In this document: positions 34,146 through 41,775 of the stretch, piece after piece
How the letters are laid out: the number at the start of each line of letters is the position of its first letter
How positions within the stretch are numbered: position 1 is the stretch's first letter
Origin: Fodinibacter sp963695175
Lineage (GTDB): Bacteria > Actinomycetota > Actinomycetes > Actinomycetales > Dermatophilaceae
Length of the DNA: 64,000 bases
NCBI GenBank assembly: GCA_963695175.1
Contig: CAVOGG010000002.1
Coordinates: 310,001-374,000 of the forward strand
Direction: 5' to 3'
The notes under the pieces: model-generated
The model's input: the letters and a program-made list of their open reading frames with translations, nothing else
Told to the model about the DNA's origin: nothing
The model's database searches: none
Translations under genes and position numbers: made by a program

Positions 34146-35039
34146 TCATCGGGCGGCGGATGCCGGGTGGCCGGCATCCGCCGCCGTCGCCCGGTCGCGG
34201 TACTGGCCGGGCGTGACGCCGACCAGGGCGGTGAAGTCACGGGTGAAGTGGGCCTGGTCGTACCAGCCGTAGCGCACCGCCAGGTCGGTGAGCGTGCCGG
34301 CCCAGCCGGCGTCGAGGTCGGCGACGGCGTCGTGCAGCCGGTAGCGCGCGAGCACCCACTTCGGGCCGACGCCGACGTAGTGCGTGAAGAGACGCTGCAG
34401 GGTGCGCACGGTGACGGCGTGCCGGTCGGCGACGTCGGCCACGGTGAGCAGGGTGTGGTCGGCGAGCATGTCGGCGACGACGTCGAGCAGCAGGTCGTAG
34501 CGCGGGTCGGGCCGCTCGTCGGCCAGGGCGGTCAGGCCGCGCTCTGCGACCTCGAACCACGCCGTGCCGGTCTCCGCGAGGTCGGGGTCGGCCAGCGCGG
34601 CGGCCAGCGCCGGTGGCAGCACCTCGGACGCCGCGACCGACCGGTCGGTCCACGCCGATGCCGGGTGGCCGGTGAGCGCCGCCAGGCCGCCGGGGCGCAT
34701 CCGCAGCGCGAGGACCCTCCCCCAGCCGCGCACCTCGACGTCGAACCGGCGGGTGCACACCCCGGTGACGACGACGGTCTCGCCCGACGGCATCTCGGCG
34801 CGCGGGTGGCTGCCGAGCTCGACGGTGAGCGAGCAGGTGGGATGGGGAAGGACCTCGCTGTCGTACCACCGGCCGTCGGGCAGGCTCCAGCGCAGGGACC
34901 AGCGGTTCTCGACCCAGCGGGCGGCCGACTTCCCCACCGGCTCGCGGACGAGGTCGACGTGGCGGGCGAACTCGTCGGGCCGGAGCAGCCCCGCCGTCGA
35001 GGCCGTGGGTGGGCCTGTCGCCTTTGTCCTATCGGGCAC
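34146..35039 (-). CDS. AraC-family transcriptional regulator
   Basis: The 297-residue protein has a beta-barrel-like N-terminal region (LPHPTCSLTVELGSHP, VRGWGRVLALRMRPGGLAAL) resembling DUF6597-type sensors, and a C-terminal AraC double helix-turn-helix (LTVADVADRHAVTVRTLQRL, YRLHDAVADLDAGW, LTDLAVRYGWYDQAHFTRDF, LVGVTPGQYR). It is divergent from the VOC-family gene at 35107, with only 67 bp between, so it likely controls that gene. The last 13 codons (ADAGHPASAAR) are built from the GGATGCC hairpin at 34152-34185. Confidence 0.88.
   Translation of the reverse strand: MPDRTKATGPPTASTAGLLRPDEFARHVDLVREPVGKSAARWVENRWSLRWSLPDGRWYDSEVLPHPTCSLTVELGSHPRAEMPSGETVVVTGVCTRRFDVEVRGWGRVLALRMRPGGLAALTGHPASAWTDRSVAASEVLPPALAAALADPDLAETGTAWFEVAERGLTALADERPDPRYDLLLDVVADMLADHTLLTVADVADRHAVTVRTLQRLFTHYVGVGPKWVLARYRLHDAVADLDAGWAGTLTDLAVRYGWYDQAHFTRDFTALVGVTPGQYRDRATAADAGHPASAAR
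34152..34185. repeat. 15-bp GGATGCC-core hairpin inside the AraC 3' end
   Basis: GGCGGCGGATGCCGG (34152-34166) and its exact complement (34171-34185) enclose GTGG. The structure overlaps the last codons of the AraC gene and ends 4 bp before the stop, so the hairpin has been captured as coding sequence or has the double role of terminator and coding DNA. Confidence 0.7.
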
Positions 35040-35106
35040 CGACCCAGACTAGGCAGGGTGGACGACATCCCCGTCCTGACCGACCCACCCCGACGAGAGG
35101 CACACC

Positions 35107-35478
35107 ATGGCGATCGCCGCACTGAAGATGCTCACCCTCGACAGCTCCGACGCCCAGCGCGACGCGACGTTCTGGTCGGCGGTGCTCGGCTGGGAGGTCG
35201 CCCACGCCCAGGCGGAGTACGCGATGCTGACCGGCCCGGGCGGGATGGCGCTCGGGTTCGGCACCCTCGACGACCACGAGCAACCCGGGTGGCCGAACGA
35301 GCACGGCAGCAAGCAGTTCCACCTCGACCTGGCGGTCGACGACCTCGACGGCGCCGCCGCCGAGTGCGTCGGGCTGGGGGCGACCCTGCCGGACGAGCAG
35401 CCCGGCGAGACCTGGCGGGTGCTGCTCGACCCCAGCGGCCACCCGTTCTGCCTCACCCAGGCCGCGAACTGGGGCTGA
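35107..35478 (+). CDS. VOC (glyoxalase/bleomycin-resistance) family protein
   Basis: The 123-residue protein has the beta-alpha-beta-beta-beta pattern of the vicinal oxygen chelate fold: LKMLTLDSSDAQRDATFWSA, LGWEVAHAQAEYAMLTGPGG, KQFHLDLAVDDLDGAAAECV and WRVLLDPSGHPFCLTQ. The HLDLAVDD and DPSGHPFCL strings hold the usual metal-ligand positions. Single-domain members usually act as dimers. The substrate is unknown. GAGAGG lies upstream of ATG 35107. It is divergent from the AraC regulator. Confidence 0.85.
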   Translation: MAIAALKMLTLDSSDAQRDATFWSAVLGWEVAHAQAEYAMLTGPGGMALGFGTLDDHEQPGWPNEHGSKQFHLDLAVDDLDGAAAECVGLGATLPDEQPGETWRVLLDPSGHPFCLTQAANWG

Positions 35479-35604
35479 CCACAGCCCGCACGTGCGGGCC
35501 GGAACGTAGGCCGTAGCGAGCGACTGCCGATGCCGGCATCCCGGTTCGGGACCGGAGCGCGGAACGGTGCGCGCCCCCTGGCCCGCGCCCGCGAGGATGG
35601 CGCC

Positions 35605-36528
35605 GTGGAGGGTGTCATCCTCGGGTTCGCGACGATCGTCGCCGTCATCGGCGTCGGTGCCCTCATCGCGCACCTCGGCGTCGTCGACCTGTCGGCGCAG
35701 AAGGTACTCAGCCACATCGCCTTCTTCGTGGCGTCGCCGGCGCTGCTCCTCACCACCGTGGCCAGGGCCGACACGCACGACGTGCTGTCGCGCAGCCTGG
35801 TCGCGACGGTCGTCGGGGTCGTGGTGCCCGCGACCGTCTACGTCACCGTCGCGCGGTGGAGGTGGCGGCGCTCGGTCGGTGAGCGTGCCATCGGGGCGCT
35901 GGCGAGCTCGTACGTCAACGCCGGCAACCTCGGGCTGCCGGTCGCGGCCTACGTGCTCGGGGATGCCGCCCTCGTGGCACCCACCCTCCTTCTTCAGCTG
36001 CTCGTGCTCCAGCCGGTGGCCCTGGCAGTGCTCGACGCCGACGTGCGCGGCCACCGCCCGACAGTGCGCCAGATGATGGTGCGCCCGTTCACCAACCCGC
36101 TGACGATCGGGACGCTCGTCGGGCTGCTGTTGTCGGTCACCGGCTGGCAGCTGCCGCCCATCGTGCTCGACCCGATCGAGCTGATCGGCGCGATGGCAGT
36201 GCCCGCGATGCTGATCGCGTACGGCATCGCGCTGCGGCTCGGCCCCGGCTTCGGCGGCGACGTGCCCACCGGCGAGCTGGCGCTGACGAGCTCGCTCAAG
36301 CTGGCCGTGCAGCCGCTTGTTGCGTATGCCGTCGCGCACCTCGCCCTCGGCCTGTCCGGTCACGCCCTCCTCGCCGTGGTCGTGTGCTCGAGCCTGCCCA
36401 CGGCGCAGAACATCTTCGTCCACGCCACCCGCTACGACCGGTCGCCGACCCTGGCGCGCGACACCATCCTGGTGACGACGGTCGGTGCGGTTCCGCTCAT
36501 CACCCTCGTGGTCTGGCTCCTGGGCTGA
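35605..36528 (+). CDS. AEC (auxin efflux carrier) family transporter
   Basis: Starting at GTG 35605 (GAGGA 8 bp upstream), the 307-residue protein has about ten membrane helices in the two-times-five arrangement of AEC carriers: ILGFATIVAVIGVGALIAHL, SYVNAGNLGLPVAAYVLGD (conserved N-x-G-x-x-x-P unwound helix), IGTLVGLLLSVTGW and AMAVPAMLIAYGIALRLGPG. The C-terminal repeat has VVVCSSLPTAQNIFVHATRY. Members export small organic acids or amino acids. No partner gene marks the substrate. The frame upstream to 35530 is likely untranslated. Confidence 0.88.
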   Translation: MEGVILGFATIVAVIGVGALIAHLGVVDLSAQKVLSHIAFFVASPALLLTTVARADTHDVLSRSLVATVVGVVVPATVYVTVARWRWRRSVGERAIGALASSYVNAGNLGLPVAAYVLGDAALVAPTLLLQLLVLQPVALAVLDADVRGHRPTVRQMMVRPFTNPLTIGTLVGLLLSVTGWQLPPIVLDPIELIGAMAVPAMLIAYGIALRLGPGFGGDVPTGELALTSSLKLAVQPLVAYAVAHLALGLSGHALLAVVVCSSLPTAQNIFVHATRYDRSPTLARDTILVTTVGAVPLITLVVWLLG

Positions 36529-36613
36529 CCCTCGACCCGGCGCACGGCCGTCCCCCGGTGTGTCCGCTGGTACCTCGCCGGGCCGGCCCGGGTGGCTGGG
36601 CCAGAATGGCGGG

Positions 36614-37009
36614 GTGATCACGGTCGAGCTCGCCCGCGCCCTCCTGCGCGAGGCGGGGGTGCTCTGGGAGCCCGCGGCCGGAGACCGCTTCGTCATCGAC
36701 GCCGAGCTGCTCAGCGGTGAGGTGTTCTGGATCAGCGACCTCACCGTCGAGGTGCAGACCTACCGCGACCACTCACTGCTCGGGTTCAACGGCACCACCG
36801 AGTGGGCGCTCGACTCGGTGACCCTCGACCAGGCGCTCTGGCTCCCCCGCGAGGACCAGCTGCGCGAGCTGCTCGGCGACCGGCTCGAGGTGGTGCGCCG
36901 CACCGAAGGTGGCTGGGAGGTGACGTATGCCGTCAAGCCGGGGTACGTGCTGGCGGTCACCGACCCCGATCTCGAGTGCGCCTACGCCCAGGCCCTGCTC
37001 ACCCTCTGA
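36614..37009 (+). CDS. Hypothetical protein, 131 aa
   Basis: A small soluble acidic protein (VITVELARALLREAGVLWEP, GDRFVIDAELLSGEVFWISD, LTVEVQTYRDHSLLGFNGTT, EWALDSVTLDQALWLPREDQ). It has alternating helix and strand and no catalytic motif. GTG 36614 is the first plausible start after the AEC gene; the frame before it is arginine/proline rich. I do not recognise it, though similar short proteins occur widely in actinobacteria. It may be cotranscribed with the transporter 85 bp upstream. Confidence 0.65.
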   Translation: MITVELARALLREAGVLWEPAAGDRFVIDAELLSGEVFWISDLTVEVQTYRDHSLLGFNGTTEWALDSVTLDQALWLPREDQLRELLGDRLEVVRRTEGGWEVTYAVKPGYVLAVTDPDLECAYAQALLTL

Positions 37010-37030
37010 CCCTGCTCCCGCCCGCAGTTC

Positions 37031-37104
37031 CGCGAAGTCAGGAGCACTTCGCGGAGTCAGGATGCTGTACGGCCCTGACCCGGCGAAGTGCTCCTGACTT
37101 CGCG
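37031..37104. repeat. Interspersed palindromic element, copy 1 (22-bp perfect arms)
   Basis: Bases 37031-37052 and 37083-37104 are exact 22-bp reverse complements. Each arm is itself a partial palindrome (GCGAAGT...ACTTCGC). The 30-bp centre holds AGTCAGG and CCCTGAC, which pair too, so a long cruciform with nested arms is possible. It lies between convergent gene ends (37009 and 37121). A second copy is at 51564-51655. Confidence 0.75.
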
Positions 37105-37120
37105 AGGAGGCACCGGAGGG

Positions 37121-38770
37121 TCAGCGCTTGCGGGACGTGCCGAAGATCGAGCGGGTGATCTCCCGGCCGAGCACCGTGCCGGCCGACCGCAGCGCCGACC
37201 TGAAGGCGCTCGACTTCACCACTGTCTCCACGACGCTCGGCTCGGCCGCCCGCTTGCGCTCCTGCGCGGCCCGGTCCTTCTCGGCCGCCGCGGCGTCCTT
37301 GGCCGCCTGCTTCTCGGCGGCCAGCCGGTCCTTCTCGGCAGCCGCAGCGGCGGCCTCGCGCACCTTGGCGTTCTCGGCTTCGAGGGCGGCAGCCTGCTCG
37401 GCCTCGGTGCGGGCAACCTCGGCCTTGCCGAGCATCTCCGAGGCCGACTCCCGCTCGACGGCCGTGACGTACTTCGCGGCGATCGGCGACGCGGCGACGG
37501 TCTGGGTGAGCAGCGCGGCATCCGAGGGCGCCATCAGCGACTGCGGGGCGCGCATCCGGGTCCAGGCGACCGGGGTCGGCGCACCCTTCTCCGACAGCAC
37601 GGTGATCACGGCCTCGCCGGTGGGAAGCTGGGTCAGCAGCTCCTCGAGGTCGTAGGCCGTCTTCGGGTAGGTGCGCACGGCCGCCTTGAGCGCCTTCGCG
37701 TCGTCCGGGGTGTAGGCGCGCAGCGCGTGCTGCACCCGGTTGCCGAGCTGGGCCAGCACGTCGCCCGGCACGTCCTTGGGCGACTGGGTCACGAAGAAGA
37801 CGCCGACGCCCTTGGACCGGATCAGCCGCACCGTCTGCTGGATGGCGTCGAGGAAGCTCTTGCTCGCGTCGTTGAAGAGCAGGTGCGCCTCGTCGAAGAA
37901 GAAGACGAGCTTGGGCTTGTCGAGGTCGCCGACCTCGGGCAGGTCGTGGAAGAGGTCGGCGAGCAGCCACATCAGGAAGGTCGAGAACAGCTGCGGGCGG
38001 TCCTGCACACCGGGCAGCTCGAGCATCGAGGCGATACCGCGGCCGTCGGGGGCGGTGCGCAGCAGGTCGGCGGTGTCGAACTCGGGCAGGCCGAAGAACA
38101 GGTCGGCGCCCTGGGCCGAGAAGTTCACCAGCTCGCGCAGGATGACCCCCGCGGTCGCCGACGACAGCCCACCGAGGTCCTTCAGGTCGGCCTTGCCCTC
38201 GTCGCTGGTGAGGAACTGCACGACCGCGCGGAGGTCGGCGATGGTGTCGAGCCACAGCCCCTTGGTGTCGGCGTAGTGGAAGACCAGCCCCAGGCTCGAC
38301 TCCTGGGTCTCGTTCAGCCCGAGCACCTTCGACAGCAGGGTCGGCCCGAACGTCGAGACGCTGGCCCGGACCGGGATGCCGGTGCCCTTCCCCCCGAGGG
38401 CGTAGAACTCGACCGGGTAGGCCGTGGGCTGCCAGGGGAGGCCGACGTCGGCCGAGCGCTGGGTGATCTTGTCGTTCGCCTGGCCGGCCGTCGCCATCCC
38501 GGACAGGTCGCCCTTGATGTCGGCGAGGAAGACGGGCACTCCCTGGGCGACCAGCTGCTCGGCCATCAGCTGCAGCGTCTTGGTCTTGCCGGTGCCGGTC
38601 GCCCCCGCGACCAGCCCGTGCCGGTTCATCGCCGAGAGCGGGATGCGGACGGTGGCGTCGGCGTGGGCCGTGCCGTCGACGACCGCGGCCCCGAACTCGA
38701 GGGCCGGACCCTCGAAGGCGTACCCCGCTCGGATCTCGTCGACCTGTGGGGTGCTCGTTTCCTGGGTCAC
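37121..38770 (-). CDS. HerA-like ATPase, DUF853 family
   Basis: The 549-residue protein has Walker A in LVAGATGTGKTKTLQLMAEQ (about residue 55), FLADIKGDLSGMATAGQAND, Walker B in PKLVFFFDEAHLLFNDASKS and an arginine-finger region (VQHALRAYTPDDAKALKAAV). These match DUF853, bacterial relatives of the HerA/FtsK DNA-translocating ATPases. After residue 430 a long Ala/Glu/Lys/Arg coiled coil (AEKDRLAAEKQAAKDAAAAE) leads to a short basic tail. GTG 38770 is preferred because homology starts there. A DNA- or protein-translocation role is assumed from the family; no nuclease partner (NurA) is adjacent. Confidence 0.85.
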   Translation of the reverse strand: MTQETSTPQVDEIRAGYAFEGPALEFGAAVVDGTAHADATVRIPLSAMNRHGLVAGATGTGKTKTLQLMAEQLVAQGVPVFLADIKGDLSGMATAGQANDKITQRSADVGLPWQPTAYPVEFYALGGKGTGIPVRASVSTFGPTLLSKVLGLNETQESSLGLVFHYADTKGLWLDTIADLRAVVQFLTSDEGKADLKDLGGLSSATAGVILRELVNFSAQGADLFFGLPEFDTADLLRTAPDGRGIASMLELPGVQDRPQLFSTFLMWLLADLFHDLPEVGDLDKPKLVFFFDEAHLLFNDASKSFLDAIQQTVRLIRSKGVGVFFVTQSPKDVPGDVLAQLGNRVQHALRAYTPDDAKALKAAVRTYPKTAYDLEELLTQLPTGEAVITVLSEKGAPTPVAWTRMRAPQSLMAPSDAALLTQTVAASPIAAKYVTAVERESASEMLGKAEVARTEAEQAAALEAENAKVREAAAAAAEKDRLAAEKQAAKDAAAAEKDRAAQERKRAAEPSVVETVVKSSAFRSALRSAGTVLGREITRSIFGTSRKR

Positions 38771-38840
38771 GAGGGCCAATCTAGCCCGCGTCCTCGCGTC
38801 GCTCCCGATGTCGGAGACGTCCCGGCATACAGTGACTCCC

Positions 38841-39131
38841 GTGATCTTCAAGGCCGTCGGCGACTCGCGCCCGTACCCCGACCACGGGTACACGACGCGT
38901 CAGTGGTCGACGGTGCCGCCGCGCCTGGTCCGGCTCGACGAGCTCGTCACCACCAAGCGCGAGCTCGACCTGCAGATGCTGCTCTCGGAGGACTCGACCT
39001 TCTACGGCGACCTGTTCGCCCACGTCGTCGAGTGGGAGGGCACCCTCTACCTCGAGGACGGTCTCCACCGGGCCCTGCGCGCCGCACTGCACCAGCGCCC
39101 CACGCTCCACGCGCGGGTGCTCGCGCTCTAG
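38841..39131 (+). CDS. VapB-family-annotated small protein, no toxin partner
   Basis: The 96-residue protein (VIFKAVGDSRPYPDHGYTTR, VPPRLVRLDELVTTKRELDL, EDSTFYGDLFAHVVEWEGTL, YLEDGLHRALRAALHQRPTL) matches a conserved actinobacterial family that databases often label VapB antitoxin. No VapC/PIN toxin follows, so the label is weak. The conserved YLEDGLHRAxRAAL and DSTFYGDLFAHV suggest a structured enzyme-accessory protein. GTG 38841. It is followed 8 bp later by the LytR_C gene and precedes it in many relatives, by my recollection. Confidence 0.75.
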   Translation: MIFKAVGDSRPYPDHGYTTRQWSTVPPRLVRLDELVTTKRELDLQMLLSEDSTFYGDLFAHVVEWEGTLYLEDGLHRALRAALHQRPTLHARVLAL

Positions 39132-39139
39132 GGGGACAC

Positions 39140-39679
39140 GTGAGCGACTACACGACCGAGGCCGAGGTGTCGGTCAACGCGCGCAAGAAGCGCCGCCAGC
39201 TGATCGTGCTCGGGGTCGTCGTGCTCGGCCTGTTCTTCGCGTTCTGGTACGCGTGGTCCTACTACCAGGCCGACAACTCGGCGCGGGCCTCACGGCCACC
39301 GGCCGCCACCTGCGCGCCCTACGACCCCAAGGTCGTCACCCCCGAGAACACCAAGGTCAACGTCTTCAACTCCTCCACCCGCGAGGGCCTGGCCGGGTCG
39401 GTCGCCCGCAGCCTGGACGAGCGCGGGTTCGTCATCGGCAAGGTGGCCAACGACCCCTCCAACCGCAAGGCGCCCAAGGTCGCGGAGATCAGGTACGGCG
39501 TCAGGGGCGCGGCACAGGCCAAGCTGCTGCGCACGTCGCTCCCCAAGGGCACCGCCCTGGTCAAGGACAAGCGCAAGGTGGTCACCGTCGACCTCGCGCT
39601 CGGCCCGAAGTACACCGCGCTCGCCCCCGTGCCCACCACGACGGCGATGCCGATGTGCCCGGCGCCGTCCGCGTCCTGA
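39140..39679 (+). CDS. LytR C-terminal domain membrane protein
   Basis: The 179-residue protein has a short cytoplasmic N-terminus, one membrane helix (LIVLGVVVLGLFFAFWYAW, about residues 21-39), then an extracellular LytR_C domain (TKVNVFNSSTREGLAGSVAR, RGFVIGKVANDPSNRKAPKV, AEIRYG). The VNVFNSSTREGLA motif is the domain signature. LytR_C domains occur with LCP cell-wall ligases. Here it stands alone, so a cell-wall-associated accessory is likely. GTG 39140 has AGGGGG just upstream. It is 6 bp before the CHAD gene. Confidence 0.83.
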   Translation: MSDYTTEAEVSVNARKKRRQLIVLGVVVLGLFFAFWYAWSYYQADNSARASRPPAATCAPYDPKVVTPENTKVNVFNSSTREGLAGSVARSLDERGFVIGKVANDPSNRKAPKVAEIRYGVRGAAQAKLLRTSLPKGTALVKDKRKVVTVDLALGPKYTALAPVPTTTAMPMCPAPSAS

Positions 39680-39685
39680 CCGGCG

Positions 39686-40582
39686 ATGACGACGCCGGTC
39701 CTCGGCACTGATGCCGAGGCGCGCAAGTCCCGCCCGGTCACGCTCGAACCGATGTCCACGGCATCCGCGGCCTTCGTCGTCGTCGCCACCGAGTGCATCG
39801 ACCACTGGCGGGCCAACGAGGCGCTCCTGCTCCAGTCGCGCGCCATGCCGCACCTGCACCAGACCCGGGTCGGCATCCGGCGGCTGCGCTCGTCGTTCTC
39901 GCTCTTCCGGCCGCTGCTCGACCAGGTCCCCGGCGCGTTCGACGTGGCCCACCGGCTGCGCACGCTCGCCCTGCCCCTCGGCCCCGCTCGCGACCTCGAC
40001 GTGCTGCTCACCGGCCCCCTCGTCGACGGCCTCGGCCCCGACCAGGTCGCCCACCTCGTGGCGGCTCGCGAAGCGGCCTACGACCGAGTGCTCACGATTG
40101 TGCGCTCGGGCGAGTGGGCGGATGCCGGGCACGCCCTCGACGCGCTCCTTGCCGGGGCGCTGTGGCCGGGCTCCGACGACCCACCCGTGCGCGAGATCGC
40201 CGGGCACGCGCTCGAGAAGCGCTGGCGTCGGGTCGTCGGCCCCGTCGACCGACTGGCCGCGATGGCGCCGCAGGCCCGGCACCGGGTGCGCATCGAGGCC
40301 AAGAAGCTGCGCTACGGCTGCGAGTTCTTCGCCTCGATGTACGCGGTCGACACACCTCACGTCGTCACCGACTCGGGCGTCGAGCTCATCGGGCCGCTCG
40401 CCTTCGCCTGGCACGTCGAGCAGGTGCAGACCGCGCTCGGGGCGGTCAACGACCACGCCACCGCCGACGGGTTGCTCCGCACGGTCGGCTCGGCCGCACC
40501 GGCCGTCGACGAGCATCACCTCGTCGATGACGCGGTCGACGCCGTGGGCGCCCTCGCCGCCCTCGACCCGTTCTGGCGCTGA
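39686..40582 (+). CDS. CHAD domain protein
   Basis: The 298-residue protein is a CHAD domain: HLHQTRVGIRRLRSSFSLFR (N-terminal HxxRVxxRRLRS), LGPARDLDVLL and HRVRIEAKKLRYGCEFFASM (C-terminal HxxRIxxKKLRY), joined by helices. The two basic HxxRxxxKRLR helices form a positively charged surface that binds polyphosphate. It would be cytoplasmic and associate with polyphosphate granules. ATG 39686 directly follows the LytR_C gene. No CYTH or polyphosphate kinase gene is near. A strong hairpin follows its stop. Confidence 0.87.
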   Translation: MTTPVLGTDAEARKSRPVTLEPMSTASAAFVVVATECIDHWRANEALLLQSRAMPHLHQTRVGIRRLRSSFSLFRPLLDQVPGAFDVAHRLRTLALPLGPARDLDVLLTGPLVDGLGPDQVAHLVAAREAAYDRVLTIVRSGEWADAGHALDALLAGALWPGSDDPPVREIAGHALEKRWRRVVGPVDRLAAMAPQARHRVRIEAKKLRYGCEFFASMYAVDTPHVVTDSGVELIGPLAFAWHVEQVQTALGAVNDHATADGLLRTVGSAAPAVDEHHLVDDAVDAVGALAALDPFWR

Positions 40583-40602
40583 CCCGACGGGCCGGGTTGG
40601 GG

Positions 40603-40643
40603 CCTCCGGCGGTGGCGCTCCCTCGTGCCACCACCGCCGGAGG
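40603..40643. terminator. 13-bp GC hairpin between convergent transcripts
   Basis: CCTCCGGCGGTGG (40603-40615) pairs exactly with 40631-40643, loop 15 nt. It lies between the CHAD stop (40582) and the micro-ORF stop (40651), serving both strands. It has no T-tract. Confidence 0.7.
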
Positions 40644-40650
40644 GGCTGGG

Positions 40651-40701
40651 TCAGGCGACGAGCGAGAGGTGGTCCTCGCGGGTCGGCGTGACATCGGTCA
40701 T
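40651..40701 (-). CDS. 16-residue micro-ORF coupled to the sugar isomerase gene
   Basis: MTDVTPTREDHLSLVA is encoded from ATG 40701 to TGA 40651-40653. AGGAGA, made by the last codons of the isomerase gene (TCA GGA GAC TGA), lies 6 bp before the ATG and the isomerase stop is 2 bp away, an arrangement typical of coupled translation. The terminator hairpin starts 8 bp after its stop, so it is the last element of the sugar operon. It is too short for family recognition. It could be a real small protein, the stub of a deleted gene, or chance. Confidence 0.4.
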   Translation of the reverse strand: MTDVTPTREDHLSLVA

Positions 40702-40703
40702 CG

Positions 40704-41711
40704 TCAGTCTCCTGAGCTGAAGGCGGCGTCGAAGCTGGCGTCGGGGCGGTCGAAGGCGAGCCGCCGGACGAAGCCGACGGCCTCGGCGGCGCCGACCAGG
40801 CGGTCCATCCCGGCGTCCTCCCACTCCACCGAGAACGGGCCGTCGTAGCCGATCGCGCCCAGGGTGCGGAAGCAGTCCTCCCACGGCACGTCGCCGTGCC
40901 CGGTGGACACGAAGTCCCACCCGCGACGGGGGTCGGCCCAGGGCAGGTGCGACGACAACCGGCCGTTGCGCCCGTTGCCGACCCGCTTGCGGACGTCCTT
41001 GCAGTCGACGTGGTAGATCCGGTCCTGGAAGTCCCAGATGAACGCCGCCGGGTCGAGGTCCTGCCAGACCATGTGGCTGGGGTCCCAGTTCAGCCCGAAG
41101 GCCGGGCGGTGGTCGATCGCCTCGAGCGTGCGCACCGTGGTCCAGTGGTCGTAGGCGATCTCGCTCGGGTGCACCTCGTGGGCGAAGCGCACCCCCACCT
41201 CGTCGTAGACGTCGAGGATCGGGTTCCACCGGTCGGCGAAGTCCTGGTAGCCCGCCTCGATGGTCTCGGCACTGACCGGAGGGAACATCGCGACGTACTT
41301 CCAGATCGCCGAGCCGGTGAAGCCGATGACGACGTCGACGCCGAGCTTCGCGGCGGCCCGGGCGGTGTCGGCCATCCGTTCGGCCGCGCGCTGACGCACC
41401 CCCTCGGGGTCGCCGTCACCCCAGACGGATGCCGGGAGGATGTCCTTGTGGCGCTGGTCGATGGGGTCGTCGCACACGGCCTGCCCCACGAGGTGGTTGG
41501 AGATGGCCCAGACGCCGAGCCCGTGCCGCTCGAGGATCTCGCGACGACCGGCGACGTAGTCGTCCTCGGCGAGGGCGCGGTCGACCTCGAAGTGGTCACC
41601 CCAGCAGGCGATCTCGAGCCCGTCGTACCCCCACGAGGCGGCGAGGCGGCAGACCTCCTCGAACGGCAGGTCGGCCCACTGTCCGGTGAAGAGGGTGATC
41701 GGTCGGCTCAT
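40704..41711 (-). CDS. Sugar phosphate isomerase/epimerase (TIM barrel)
   Basis: The 335-residue protein has the xylose-isomerase-like TIM-barrel pattern: GYDGLEIACWGDHF, LGVDVVIGFTGSAIWKYVAM, VGVRFAHEVHPSEIAYDHWT (metal-ligand E and H), FGLNWDPSHMVWQ (D and H), YHVDCKDVRKR and PFSVEWEDAGMDR. These are the ligand positions for a divalent metal. It interconverts sugars or inositol-like compounds; TIM-barrel proteins of this type are often fructose/tagatose or inosose isomerases. It is part of the ABC/dehydrogenase operon, 64 bp downstream of the dehydrogenase gene. The substrate is unknown. Confidence 0.87.
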   Translation of the reverse strand: MSRPITLFTGQWADLPFEEVCRLAASWGYDGLEIACWGDHFEVDRALAEDDYVAGRREILERHGLGVWAISNHLVGQAVCDDPIDQRHKDILPASVWGDGDPEGVRQRAAERMADTARAAAKLGVDVVIGFTGSAIWKYVAMFPPVSAETIEAGYQDFADRWNPILDVYDEVGVRFAHEVHPSEIAYDHWTTVRTLEAIDHRPAFGLNWDPSHMVWQDLDPAAFIWDFQDRIYHVDCKDVRKRVGNGRNGRLSSHLPWADPRRGWDFVSTGHGDVPWEDCFRTLGAIGYDGPFSVEWEDAGMDRLVGAAEAVGFVRRLAFDRPDASFDAAFSSGD

Positions 41712-41775
41712 GTCGTGCGCTCCTGGTCGTCGTGGTCGTCGTGGTTCTCGTGGTCAACGGGGGTCGGGCGTGGGC

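Noticed and set aside
38841..39131. Toxin-antitoxin pair because of the VapB-like label
   Set aside because: No PIN-domain toxin on either side; the next gene is a LytR_C membrane protein.
41712..41775. Short tandem GTCGTCGTGG-like repeats as a CRISPR or minisatellite
   Set aside because: Only a few irregular repeats of about 9 bp, no spacers, no cas genes; it is simply low-complexity leader DNA.
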